Below are positions 1-8,668 of a stretch of DNA of 53,569 bases, in pieces. The notes beneath the pieces are model-generated. The model did no database searches. It had not been told where the DNA came from and was given only the letters and a program-made list of their open reading frames with translations. This DNA comes from UBA1275 sp038124025 (GTDB lineage Bacteria; Bacteroidota; Rhodothermia; Balneolales; Balneolaceae), in contig JAYPBC010000014.1 of assembly GCA_038124025.1 (NCBI GenBank), positions 1 to 53,569 of the forward strand. The letters run 5' to 3'. Positions within the stretch are counted from its first letter, which is position 1; every line of letters starts with the position of its first letter. Made by a program: the position numbers and the translations under genes.

Positions 1-249
1 ACAGAACAATTCTTCTAGGCCGGGAGCCATCTCTTCAACTAACTATTGAATGTAAGACTTAGTTATTTCAGAGATCATGGTTGGGTGATGGTTTAAAATG
101 CGAATAGAAAAAGAGAAGTGTTTATCTGAATTATGTCTGCGATTAAAAGCATAAAACGCTTGGGATTGATTATGTTTCTGCTTAAGAGGAACAATTATCC
201 TTCTTTGGAGGTTATTCATTATTTGATACCCCTCGATATGGCGCTATCA
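1..249. other. Left-edge region without a recognised gene
   Basis: No gene is supported here. On the plus strand a frame open at the left edge reads RTILLGREPSLQLTIECKT and stops at 60-62. It could be the last residues of a gene that starts outside the window, but it is too short to assign. On the minus strand a 58-codon frame (about 220 down to 44) begins MNNLQRRIIV and has no recognisable domain. I regard it as chance. The stretch also carries the 3' flank of the MFS gene that ends at 250; no clear terminator is visible. Confidence 0.3.
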
Positions 250-1473
250 CTATTCTCTTGGCATACGGAACTGGATAACCAATGAGGAAGCTATAGTAAG
301 GGCGCCAATGGCGAGAATAGCTACTATTAGGCCGAATAAATCGGCTAAAATGCCCGAGAGTATAGCGCCAAAAACATAGCCTAGATCACGCCAAAGTCGA
401 AATGTTCCAATACTTTCGCCTCGCTCTAGGGGAGTAGTGGCACTGGCTATGGTGGTGAGAAAGGTGGGGTAAACCAGCGCAGTTCCTGCACCAAGTAAGG
501 CTGTTAATACCGCGAGTTGGGTAAAACTGGTGGCCAATGGAATGACCAGGATTGCTAGACCTTGTACAAACATACCCCAAAAAAGCATCTTTTTTTTGGA
601 GTAATGATCGGCCATTTTCCCGGTAAATAGTTGACCAAACCCCCAAACACTTGGGTAAATCGCTGCTAATAAACCGATAGTTTGGGTGGGGAAGTCAAGC
701 CTGAGAAGGAACATAGGGAATAGTCCCCAAATCATCCCATCGTTTAGGTTATTTATAAGGCCAGCTTGGGTTACAGAGCTTAGAGTTTTATGGCGAAAGG
801 TGGTATGCATGAATACATTTTCTAGCGCTTTGTTCCCGTCAGTCTTTTGTTCTTGCTGGATAAATGGGCTGGTGTCTTTAACCCAAATCGCCGTAGTTAA
901 CAACCCTGCCAGCCCTAGGGCAATCCCCAAATAAAAAGGATATGGCGTAACACCGAACTCACTGGCTATGAATCCAGTCAAAAAGGCCAATAATCCCACA
1001 GAAAAATATCCGGCAAATTCATTGAGCCCCATAGCTAGGCCTCGATCCTTTTGGCCGACCAGATCTATTTTCATAATAATAGTTGCACTCCAGGTGAGGC
1101 CTTGGCTTATACCTAGCAAAATATTGCTGAAGATAACCCAATTCCAAGAGGGAGCATAGATGAGTAGAAATGGGATAGGTAGAGCAATAAACCAGCCTAT
1201 GAGTAGAAGTCGTCGTCGCCCCCATTGATTAATGAACCGCCCGGTGAAATAGTTTGCTAAGGCTTTGCTAAACCCAAAGGCGGTAATAAAGCCTAGAATG
1301 GCGGTGGTGGATTGTATACCAAATTCCTGCTCTGCAAATTCGGGGAAGATACTCCGCTCGAGTCCAACCATTCCACCAACAAAAGCGTTGACGAGAACCA
1401 GCAGTGAGAATTGCTGCCAGTTTTGCTTTAGTCCAAGTTTAGCTATGGGCTTAGTCTTGTGCGTATAATTCAA
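250..1473 (-). CDS. MFS transporter
   Basis: A 407-residue protein with about 12 hydrophobic segments, the usual size of a major facilitator superfamily permease of the inner membrane. The cytoplasmic loop between helices 2 and 3 reads GRFINQWGRRRLLL, which matches the MFS signature G-x(4)-D/N-x-x-G-R-R. A second, similar loop (GKMADHYSKKKMLFWG) precedes the C-terminal half. The substrate cannot be read from the sequence; the family includes drug, sugar and metabolite exporters and importers. It lies 61 bases downstream of the nitric oxide synthase gene on the same strand, so the two may be co-transcribed, and it could move a metabolite linked to that locus. Family assignment is secure; substrate is unknown. 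Confidence 0.85.
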   Translation of the reverse strand: MNYTHKTKPIAKLGLKQNWQQFSLLVLVNAFVGGMVGLERSIFPEFAEQEFGIQSTTAILGFITAFGFSKALANYFTGRFINQWGRRRLLLIGWFIALPIPFLLIYAPSWNWVIFSNILLGISQGLTWSATIIMKIDLVGQKDRGLAMGLNEFAGYFSVGLLAFLTGFIASEFGVTPYPFYLGIALGLAGLLTTAIWVKDTSPFIQQEQKTDGNKALENVFMHTTFRHKTLSSVTQAGLINNLNDGMIWGLFPMFLLRLDFPTQTIGLLAAIYPSVWGFGQLFTGKMADHYSKKKMLFWGMFVQGLAILVIPLATSFTQLAVLTALLGAGTALVYPTFLTTIASATTPLERGESIGTFRLWRDLGYVFGAILSGILADLFGLIVAILAIGALTIASSLVIQFRMPRE

Positions 1474-1534
1474 TACTTATCCAACATTCATTTAGGGTCA
1501 AGGTATGCCTATTTGCTAAGGTGCTAAAGCCTAG

Positions 1535-2596
1535 TTAAACAAAGTTAGGAAATTTTAGCTCATCCACCATTTCAGTGTGGAAAATAGCGGTTGTTGAGCT
1601 TGCATTTGGCGGGATAAGCCAGCTCCAATCGCCTGTTACCTGTCTGCCAGCTTGGCCTTCCTGCTCCATGAATTTCATGAATTGTTCTACGGCACTATGG
1701 CGATCTACAATGGTTGCTTGAGCTGCTTCAAATGAGTAATAAACGGCCTCACTTAGCACTGTTAGTGCTTTCTCTTTCCAAAACGGGCTACTCAAATCCA
1801 AATCGAGTTGCTCAGCTATAGAAGGTAGCATGTTGTATCGGTTTTCATCACCAAAATTTCGCGTTGCTATTTCATCCAGCATGTACCAGCCGTTGAATGG
1901 GGCCGCTGGGTACACTATACCCCCAATATTTAAACTCATGAATGAGATGATGGGAAGCTTATACCATTTTAAGCCTAAACTGGCAAACCAAGGATACTCG
2001 GGGTGATGAATGTCAACTTCGGACACGTTATCGCGAGGAATTTCAAACCATTTTTCTGGCCCATCGTCCAACGAGTATACTATAGGAAGTAAATCGAAAT
2101 GGGTCCTTTCACTCTTCCATCCGAGTGATTCGCAGTGCTTTGTAAAGGCTATATTTTTAGGATCTCCTGTAACATTATCGCCCTCATCGTAGCCCGCATA
2201 CATTAATAAGGTATAGTTTTTAATACGAAATTTGCTGCCTTGGCTGGAGTTCAATGGAGCAAATACGCTAATGGTACTTCGAATTTTAGTTCGAGTTTCA
2301 GCGGTTTGAATATGCTTGATAAGTGCGTCCTTGAAATCAGATTCGGTATTGATGTCCCGCCTATCTAATGTTTTTAAGGTTTTCCAAAATAATCTACCCA
2401 CGCACCGGTTGGAATTGCGCCACGCTAATTTACCTCCGTAATCAAGTTCTTCGTAGGTGTGGGTATAACTCCCTTCCAATTGAATTTCTTGATCGACCTG
2501 GTTCCAGCGTTTTTCGAACCCTTCCTTAGCTGTTTCCTGATAAAACTGGGTCAAAAATGCCTTAGCATCTGTACGTAACTGCTCTTTTGTTTTCAT
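1535..2596 (-). CDS. nos: Bacterial nitric oxide synthase oxygenase
   Basis: A 353-residue, full-length bacterial NOS oxygenase domain, which oxidises L-arginine to citrulline and nitric oxide in the cytoplasm using heme and a pterin. The proximal heme thiolate is C65 in the conserved stretch RNSNRCVGRLFW. The GYDEGDNVTGDPKN segment (about 135-148) and the substrate-binding glutamate E242 in NGWYMLDEIATRN are present. So is the C-terminal run DRHSAVEQFMKF followed by GDWSWLIPP. Like other bacterial NOS proteins it lacks the zinc-cysteine N-terminal hook and has no fused reductase, so it must borrow electrons from a general flavodoxin or reductase. The start ATG gives an N-terminus of normal length for the family. 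An MFS gene follows after 61 bases. bNOS proteins in other bacteria have been linked to oxidative stress tolerance; the role here is inferred. Confidence 0.95.
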   Translation of the reverse strand: MKTKEQLRTDAKAFLTQFYQETAKEGFEKRWNQVDQEIQLEGSYTHTYEELDYGGKLAWRNSNRCVGRLFWKTLKTLDRRDINTESDFKDALIKHIQTAETRTKIRSTISVFAPLNSSQGSKFRIKNYTLLMYAGYDEGDNVTGDPKNIAFTKHCESLGWKSERTHFDLLPIVYSLDDGPEKWFEIPRDNVSEVDIHHPEYPWFASLGLKWYKLPIISFMSLNIGGIVYPAAPFNGWYMLDEIATRNFGDENRYNMLPSIAEQLDLDLSSPFWKEKALTVLSEAVYYSFEAAQATIVDRHSAVEQFMKFMEQEGQAGRQVTGDWSWLIPPNASSTTAIFHTEMVDELKFPNFV

Positions 2597-2787
2597 TGGC
2601 TTTGAACAAGCTCGTTCTTCTAGTGAGTTGAATACTATTAGTGACTTGTGTAATAAAGTTGATGAATAGTTTGACTAAGATACAAAAGATACGAGCAAAA
2701 ATGTCTGTTAGTAGGGGTAGGCTTTATTGATTAACTCCGTTTTTTATTGATGACTCTCTGTACAAAAAAGACCATTATTTTTATTCA

Positions 2788-4134
2788 TCAACACCCGAAT
2801 TTTTTTAGGATACTTTCCGCTAGTTCAAACATATCCTTTTCTACGGAGTAAAATGCAGATCGGTCGTCTTCCGAAAAAGCCCTGCCAATTCCATTGGTGA
2901 TAAAACTAAGCCTAATACCACGTTCTGGATCAAAATAAGCCGAACTTACCAGCCCGTATGCCAATCCAGAATGCCCAAACATCGCAGCTGAATTATCCAT
3001 CATCACATCCATTCCAGGCATGCCGGTTAGTACATGAACCCCGAGTCCCCAAGCTCGAAAAAGCCCGCCGTAAGTATCACCGGGTTGGGAATCGGCATGC
3101 CATTGGATTTGCGTCATTTGTGCTATGGTTTCGGGGTGTAACCACCCCTCAGGTGTGTAATTTTGGCTTAGGGCCGTTTGCATATGTCCTAGTAGGCTCA
3201 TGAGATCTCTTGCGGAAATGCGTAGTCCACCCTGGGGACCGTATGGGATGGCATTAACGCCAATAAGCACCTCTGCTCGGGGTTGTGGGTATCGTGGACC
3301 GTCTGCGGGGCGGGTTTGTAGTTCTTCTTCGCTAGGCCGCCGGTCGGCTTGGGGCGTCCACTGATTGTTGGGTTTTCGGTAAAGGGTAGCAGGGAGTTCT
3401 TCGTAACCGCGGGTATAGCTACTGAAGCCGGCTTGTAGTTCAATAGGATCAAAAATTTCTCGCTTGATGAACACATCAAAGGCTTCTCCGGACACCTTTT
3501 CTATCAGAGTACCTAGTATTCCAAATCCGAGGTTGGAGTATTGAAACCAGCTACCTGGAGCTTGCTCTGCGAAGAGTTCATCGGAGTAGTATTCCCCAGT
3601 TGGTAAGAATAGCTCGGAAAGGGCGGGCGGGACTTCGGAGGAATAACTTTGGTTTAGGAAACGATTGTATGCGGCTCCATCTAGCAGAGATGATTGATGG
3701 CTGAGTAAATGCCGTGCTGTGATCGCAAGTTCTGGATGGTTAGGGTTGCGTATGGGAGCACCTAGATACTGTTCAATAGGGGTATCCAGGCCTAGTTGTT
3801 GGCTTTCTACTAGTTTTAGCACGCCCAAAGCAGTGACCATCTTAGAGATGCTGGCAATACGAAAAGGAGTGTCAGCTGTGATGGGATCTGTTGCCTCTAA
3901 ATCGGCTAAACCAACAGGAAAAAACTGAGCTGGCTCATCTTTACATGCCAAGCTCAGAATTCCCCCCATCATGTCGTAGCGCTCTAGGATGCTACCTAAC
4001 GAATCGGCAATAACTCCGGTTGATACATACTCACTCATCGCTTGTTGAGCATTCAGTAACACAGGCTGAATGGTTACCATCATGAACAGCGTAACCACAG
4101 GAAATAGGTTGAATCTTGACTTGGTTACATACAT
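2788..4134 (-). CDS. Secreted serine hydrolase, beta-lactamase/class C fold
   Basis: About 448 residues from the ATG at 4134; a TTG eight codons upstream (4158) is possible but lengthens the signal peptide awkwardly. The N-terminus is a Sec signal peptide ending LLNAQQ. The class C beta-lactamase/D-aminopeptidase/esterase fold is shown by SISK (S95 nucleophile, K98), YSN (QYSNLGFGILG) as the second catalytic motif, and HSGLAYG in place of the KTG strand. The family includes penicillin-binding proteins, D-peptidases, esterases and MlrB-type peptide hydrolases, so the substrate is not certain. It starts 35 bases after the M24 peptidase stop, on the same strand, and is the last gene of a probable four-gene unit (aminotransferase, RidA, M24, hydrolase). 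One of three such hydrolases in the window. Confidence 0.85.
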   Translation of the reverse strand: MYVTKSRFNLFPVVTLFMMVTIQPVLLNAQQAMSEYVSTGVIADSLGSILERYDMMGGILSLACKDEPAQFFPVGLADLEATDPITADTPFRIASISKMVTALGVLKLVESQQLGLDTPIEQYLGAPIRNPNHPELAITARHLLSHQSSLLDGAAYNRFLNQSYSSEVPPALSELFLPTGEYYSDELFAEQAPGSWFQYSNLGFGILGTLIEKVSGEAFDVFIKREIFDPIELQAGFSSYTRGYEELPATLYRKPNNQWTPQADRRPSEEELQTRPADGPRYPQPRAEVLIGVNAIPYGPQGGLRISARDLMSLLGHMQTALSQNYTPEGWLHPETIAQMTQIQWHADSQPGDTYGGLFRAWGLGVHVLTGMPGMDVMMDNSAAMFGHSGLAYGLVSSAYFDPERGIRLSFITNGIGRAFSEDDRSAFYSVEKDMFELAESILKKFGC

Positions 4135-4169
4135 AGATTTTGGTATTTGATCGTACAAAGTAAAGAGCT

Positions 4170-5374
4170 TTATTTCCCAACTAAGATGAGTTCTTGTTGG
4201 GGTGGTATTAAGTATTCGGCCCCTGTTTCGGTAATTACGGCCATTTCTTCTACGCTAATCGTTTTTGTCCCACCTTGCTCTAGTGTCCAAGCATGGAAGC
4301 CGTCAAATGCAAACACCATTCCTGCTTTTAGTCGAAGTTGGGCAGCGGGACGTTGACCAGGGGTATGTGAGCCACCAAGATTAGGTCCAGCATCATGAGC
4401 TACATACCCTACTGGGTGCCCAGTACTCCACATGACATACTCACTTTCGTTTTCTTGCATGAGCGCACGTTGAGCCGCATCTACATCTTCCCCGCGTACA
4501 CCAGGTTTCATTGCTTGAAAAGCAGCAAAACCACCATCTCGAGCGGATTCCCAATAGCGTTGAATAGAATCTGGAGCTTGGGTTTGACCAGGGCCAAGCA
4601 CGTAAGCAAAACGTTGAATATCACTGACCCATCGGTCGTAGAGCTTAATTCCGAAGTCAGTTTGAATGACATCTCCAGGCATAATTACTTTGTTGGTGGC
4701 ATGGGAATGACCACGATCCGGTCCTGAGTTTACATTTGGATTTTGCGAAGGACTCCAAGCTTCTCCAACCCCATAGGCTTCCATTTTAGCGTCTAAAAAA
4801 GCAGCCACCTCGGCATCTGTAGTTTCTCCAGGCATGATGGTCGCATAAGCCTCTAGTTGCCAAGTTGCGGTTAGTTCAGCTGCTTTACGCATAATCTCAA
4901 CTTCTTGGGGTAGTTTTATACTTAACCATTCGTAAATAAGGTCTTCCGACGATACCAATGCCGCCCGACTATTCGGGTCTAATGCTGCAGTCAACGCTTG
5001 ATACTGAGAGTGTGATAGACCGTCTGCGAGTTTATTTTGGCTGGAGGTATTTATCGCAATTGAACTGAGCGTTAGGGTTCTAATAAATTGGGCAGCATCT
5101 TCAATGGCTGAAGATCCCCGATCAACTGGAATAACCTGATCATGAATATCTAATTCATCTAAAGCGGTCGCTTCACCCACAGGTGAAAAAACGATCGAGT
5201 GAAAGCCCTCTGAATCCAAATAAAACAAAAAGACCGCGGTCCCTCCAGCATTTTCGCCTCCAATGTGATCTGCCATAGGATCATTATCATTTTCTCGGCA
5301 AATAACCAGCCATGCATCTAAGTCACTTGCCTCCATAGCGGCTGGTAGTAATTCTGAAATTCGCTGTTTACGTA
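4170..5374 (-). CDS. M24 family metallopeptidase (Xaa-Pro aminopeptidase-like), 5' end lost in gap
   Basis: The frame does not begin at the internal ATG at 5336. Upstream codons up to the N gap stay open and read RKQRISELLPAAMEASDLDA, the usual N-terminal lead-in of this peptidase family. The true start, probably with a signal peptide, therefore lies in or beyond the gap at 5375-5474. At least 401 residues remain. The pita-bread fold metal ligands are visible: the aspartates in QTDFGIKL and WVSDIQRF, the histidine in GHPVGYVAHDAG, and the final glutamate in ISVEEMAVITETG. The penultimate ligand is an aspartate (GMVFAFDGF) where most relatives have glutamate, so activity or metal preference may differ. 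The family removes N-terminal residues next to proline. Neighbours suggest a role in peptide breakdown in the envelope. Confidence 0.85.
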
Positions 5375-5474
5375 NNNNNNNNNNNNNNNNNNNNNNNNNN
5401 NNNNNNNNNNNNNNNNNNNNNNNNNNNNNNNNNNNNNNNNNNNNNNNNNNNNNNNNNNNNNNNNNNNNNNNNNN
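5375..5474. other. Assembly gap (100 N)
   Basis: Exactly 100 N, a placeholder of unknown true length. It hides the last residues and stop codon of the RidA-like gene and the start of the M24 peptidase gene. The ATG/TTG starts and the short C-terminal tail obtained by reading straight through the N run are artefacts. Confidence 0.99.
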
Positions 5475-5890
5475 ATTCGAGCTGCTTCCACTACCATTCT
5501 AGCAGGGAAATCTTGGGTAAAGTAATCGATGTATATGCTGTTGAATTCCGAGTAATTGTCTAAATCGTCCAGAAAAACATCCACGCTAACTATATCTTCT
5601 AATCCGTAATCTTCAGCGGATAAAATTGTTTCAATATTATCTATTGCTTGACGTACCTGTGATTCCAGGTCATCACCAGCCAATTCACCTGTTTGTGAAT
5701 CCAGGCCTAATTGCCCAGATACATAAATGGTATTACCTACTCGAATTCCTTGTGAATACACCCCAATAGCAGCAGGCGCTTGATCGGTTACAATAATCGT
5801 TTTTTCCGTAGTTGAATTGGTTTGGGACGCGCCAGGTGAGCAGGCTGTTGCAAGTAATAGTACCAGAGATAAAGGAATTAAATTATGCAT
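5475..5890 (-). CDS. RidA-family lipoprotein, 3' end lost in gap
   Basis: The family (YjgF/YER057c/UK114) hydrolyses reactive enamine and imine intermediates made by PLP enzymes. The visible 138 residues start with a lipoprotein signal peptide (LLLATACS, lipobox cysteine at about 17). The RidA core follows: AIGVYSQGIRVGNTIYVSGQ, then the helix QVRQAIDNIETIL and FPARMVVEAAR, whose arginine is the substrate-carboxylate anchor in the family. About 15 more residues are expected and lie in the gap. The ATG at 5890 sits inside the stop region of the upstream aminotransferase (overlap ATGCATAA), a clear sign of translational coupling. A TTG one codon upstream is the alternative start. Being exported and coupled to a PLP enzyme, it may deal with that enzyme's imine product in the envelope. 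Confidence 0.88.
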
Positions 5891-7172
5891 CAAAAACCTC
5901 CTGCTTCATAGCTTCGGTAAATCTAGCAATTTCTTCGGTGGTAGTGTACACGTTGGGGGTGACCCGAATACCATTGAATTGATGATGTTTAATGGGGGTG
6001 ACTATGATGTTGTGTTTTTTCCAAAGAGAACTGCTTAGCTCCGATGGGTCCTTCCCCTTAACCTCAACCGTAGCTATACCACAGGCAAATGATGGATTGC
6101 GTGAGGTATGTAAGGTGACTTTTGGATCATCAATTAATTCGTCGATCCATATATCATTTAAATATTTTAGTCGGGCTTCTTTCCTCTCACTACCTATTCC
6201 CTCATGAAAGGTGATGGCCTCTCCAATAGCAAGGTAATTTGCAGCAGGATGTGTTCCTATTTCTTCGAATTTTCGAATGTCATCATCCTGATTTTCATGA
6301 GCTGCCATTAACGGCCACAGATCGCCAATTTTATCCTTTTTCACATATAAAAGCCCAGTACCATGGGGTGCAAAAAGCCATTTATGAAGACTAGTCGTGT
6401 AATAGTCGCAATCTAGGTCATCGTGAGTGAATTGAAAGTGAGCAAAGGCATGTGCTCCATCAACCAGAACAGGTATTCCTTTTGTTCGTGCCATTGCAAC
6501 TACTTTCTTAACCGGAAGTATTTGCCCGGTAATATTTACAATGTGGCACATGAGTATCATTTTGGTTTTTGGGCCAATGTTACGCTCAAAGAGTTCTACG
6601 ATTTCGTCTTCATTTTCGGCAGGTACTGGAAGGTCAAATTGTTTGAGTACAATTCCTTCTCTGCGCTCTCTTTGTTTGAAGGTATTGATCATTCGTGGGT
6701 AGTCATGAGTCGTGGTTAGAACCTCGTCACCTGGTTGCAGATCCATACCTAATTGGCATATTTGTAGACTCTCGGAGGCATTTCTAGTAAGGGCTATTTC
6801 TTCGGAATCAACGCCCAACATGCGGGCTAGCTGCTGCCGAACTCCCTCACGTCGGGGTTCTAAAATTCGCCACATATTGTACACAGGCGCCTGGTTGGAA
6901 AAATCTAAATGCTTTTTCATGGCCTCTTGAACAAATTCAGGAGACGGACTTACGCCACCATTGTTCAAGTTTATTAAGCTTCGATCTACGGTGAAGGCCT
7001 GTTGAACGCGGTACCAAAAGGATTCATTTACTGCCAGCTCTTCAGCAGATCCGCTGAATGTGCCCAGTTCGTCAAGGATGTGTCGGGTGGTTTGCGGATT
7101 AAAAAAGGTCGCTAGCGTTAAAGCCGCCGCACCGCCGCCTATTTTACTTAGAAATTCTTTTCGTGAAGACAT
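5883..7172 (-). CDS. Class V aminotransferase-fold PLP enzyme (isopenicillin-N-epimerase-like), exported
   Basis: About 429 residues from the ATG at 7172 (a TTG two codons upstream is less likely). The class V fold is shown by NNGGVSPSP, TRNASESLQ (phosphate-binding turn), VDGAHAFAHF (D238 contacts the PLP ring nitrogen) and SLHKWLFAPHGTG, with K264 as the Schiff-base lysine. Relatives include isopenicillin N epimerase, cysteine desulfurases and serine-glyoxylate-type enzymes. The closest pattern is the large group annotated as IPN-epimerase-like, so epimerase, desulfurase or lyase chemistry are all possible. The N-terminus SRKEFLSKIGGGAAALTL resembles a Tat leader but has RK instead of RR. 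The downstream RidA gene overlaps by eight bases. It heads the minus-strand unit and faces a divergent M20 peptidase gene across 197 bases. Confidence 0.85.
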   Translation of the reverse strand: MSSRKEFLSKIGGGAAALTLATFFNPQTTRHILDELGTFSGSAEELAVNESFWYRVQQAFTVDRSLINLNNGGVSPSPEFVQEAMKKHLDFSNQAPVYNMWRILEPRREGVRQQLARMLGVDSEEIALTRNASESLQICQLGMDLQPGDEVLTTTHDYPRMINTFKQRERREGIVLKQFDLPVPAENEDEIVELFERNIGPKTKMILMCHIVNITGQILPVKKVVAMARTKGIPVLVDGAHAFAHFQFTHDDLDCDYYTTSLHKWLFAPHGTGLLYVKKDKIGDLWPLMAAHENQDDDIRKFEEIGTHPAANYLAIGEAITFHEGIGSERKEARLKYLNDIWIDELIDDPKVTLHTSRNPSFACGIATVEVKGKDPSELSSSLWKKHNIIVTPIKHHQFNGIRVTPNVYTTTEEIARFTEAMKQEVFDA

Positions 7173-7360
7173 ATTCAAAGGGTTAGTTAGTACTCTTATT
7201 TACCAATCCAAATCATTATATGCAAGAATTACTCTAACAAAGAAGCTAGAAAAGGACTGTGTACTAGCATGTAGTTAATTCAAATTTGGTCGCAGCTTAT
7301 GTAATGAGTAGATTTTACTACGATCAATAGATTATTATTAAACAATTTATTTAAATGAAT

Positions 7361-7364
7361 GGAG
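7361..7364 (+). promoter_or_regulatory. Ribosome binding site that selects the M20 start
   Basis: GGAG lies five bases before the ATG at 7370. The earlier in-frame ATG at 7355 has no purine-rich sequence at the right distance and would put five extra polar residues before the signal peptide, so 7370 is the better start. Confidence 0.55.
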
Positions 7365-7369
7365 AAAAT

Positions 7370-8668
7370 ATGAGATTATATCCTGCTGTAGGATTAATGT
7401 GTGTAATTTGGTTTTTTAGCATACCAATCTCAGCTCAAGATTTAAGCAGTGAAGACAAATACACTTATTTGAAGCAATTAGATCATTTTTTATCTATCCC
7501 AAATAATGGGTTATTTAATGAGCATATCGAACCCAATATCGAGTGGCTTATTGAAGCGTTTAGTCAACTTGACTTCGATGCAAAGCGACTGGAAACATAT
7601 GGGCAGCCGTTATTTTTCGCCCAAAAAATACGCAGAGAAGACCTACCCACTGTTCTTTTTTATATGCACTTAGATGGCCAATCTGTTGATTCATCAGCAT
7701 GGAATCAACCAAGTCCATATGAACCTGTTTATAAAAGTAAAACAGAAATGGGGGATTGGCAGATTATGAGCGAAGAGGTGCCTGAGCCACCTTATGATCA
7801 GGAGTGGCGAATTTTTGCACGTTCCGCGTCTGATGATAAGGGGCCAATTATTATGTTACTTGCAGCTCTCCAAGAACTTCAAAAAGAGAAACAGGAACTG
7901 GCTTACAATGTCAAGATTATTTTGGATTCTGAGGAAGAGCGAGGCTCGCCTCACTTATTATCTTCTGTGCAACGATACTCGGATCTGCTTTCCTCTGATT
8001 ATTTAGTGGTCTCAGACGGCCCTATGCACGATTCCGGGCTACCTACACTCACTTATGGAGTGAGGGGGATTACGCGAATGACTCTTGAAATATATGGTCC
8101 TTCTAAGCCTCAACATAGTGGTCATTTTGGGAATTATGCTCCAAATCCAGTTTTCAGAGCAGCGCATTTATTAGCTTCGATGAAGGATGAGCAAGGACGC
8201 GTAGTCATTCCTGGATACTATGATGGTGTTAGTTTTGATTCATTGGCTCTTCANNNNNNNNNNNNNNNNNNNNNNNNNNNNNNNNNNNNNNNNNNNNNNN
8301 NNNNNNNNNNNNNNNNNNNNNNNNNNNNNNNNNNNNNNNNNNNNNNNNNNNNNATTTTTGTTGAACATACTGTATCTATGTATCCCTTTCGAACACCTCT
8401 AGACTCAGAACTAGGAGCTTGGTTAAAAGATGCTCTAGAGCAAGCACATGGAAAGGAGGTAGTTCAAATACGAATCTTAGGTGGAAGTTTACCACTTTCC
8501 TTCTTCCTAAATGAACTTGGTATACCGGCCGTTCTAGCACCTTTAGTCAATGCAGATAATAATCAGCACAGCCCAAATGAGAACCTTAGACTAGGTAATT
8601 TTTTTGATGGTATTCTCTCCTTTCGATCTATTTTACTTAATCCAATTACACAATTAAATGATGAATAA
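7370..8668 (+). CDS. M20 family metallopeptidase, secreted, interrupted by assembly gap
   Basis: Starts with a Sec signal peptide (about 22 residues, ending ISAQ). The di-zinc amidohydrolase motifs of the M20 dipeptidase group follow: the first ligand histidine in YMHLDGQ, the bridging aspartate in SASDDKGPI, the catalytic and ligand glutamates in LDSEEERGSPHL, and an aspartate in VVSDGP. The final histidine ligand is in NNQHSPNE near the C-terminus. The family cleaves dipeptides or N-acyl amino acids. The N run at 8254-8353 falls in the lid/dimerisation domain. Reading through it leaves this domain about 80-100 residues short of relatives, so the true gap is larger than 100 bases. The next gene overlaps by 11 bases, so the M20 peptidase and the serine hydrolase are probably translated together. 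Confidence 0.9.
   Translation: MRLYPAVGLMCVIWFFSIPISAQDLSSEDKYTYLKQLDHFLSIPNNGLFNEHIEPNIEWLIEAFSQLDFDAKRLETYGQPLFFAQKIRREDLPTVLFYMHLDGQSVDSSAWNQPSPYEPVYKSKTEMGDWQIMSEEVPEPPYDQEWRIFARSASDDKGPIIMLLAALQELQKEKQELAYNVKIILDSEEERGSPHLLSSVQRYSDLLSSDYLVVSDGPMHDSGLPTLTYGVRGITRMTLEIYGPSKPQHSGHFGNYAPNPVFRAAHLLASMKDEQGRVVIPGYYDGVSFDSLALXXXXXXXXXXXXXXXXXXXXXXXXXXXXXXXXXXIFVEHTVSMYPFRTPLDSELGAWLKDALEQAHGKEVVQIRILGGSLPLSFFLNELGIPAVLAPLVNADNNQHSPNENLRLGNFFDGILSFRSILLNPITQLNDE
8254..8353. other. Assembly gap (100 N)
   Basis: Exactly 100 N inside the M20 peptidase gene. The protein would be much shorter than its family in the lid domain if this were the true length. Confidence 0.99.

Noticed and set aside
44..220. 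58-codon minus-strand frame at the left edge
   Set aside because: No signal peptide, domain or ribosome site; composition of the residues looks random.
2655..2730. 22-codon plus-strand frame in the NOS upstream region (MNSLTKIQKI...)
   Set aside because: Weak, no conserved feature, and it lies where the NOS promoter is expected.
5318..5374. Apparent RidA tail reading YVNSEFQNYYQPLWRQVT on the left side of the gap
   Set aside because: It is the M24 N-terminal coding sequence read in the wrong frame; the RidA frame has no valid continuation there.
7130..7172. Twin-arginine (Tat) signal on the class V PLP enzyme
   Set aside because: The motif reads SRKEFLSK, with only one arginine; export is likely but Tat use is not proven.
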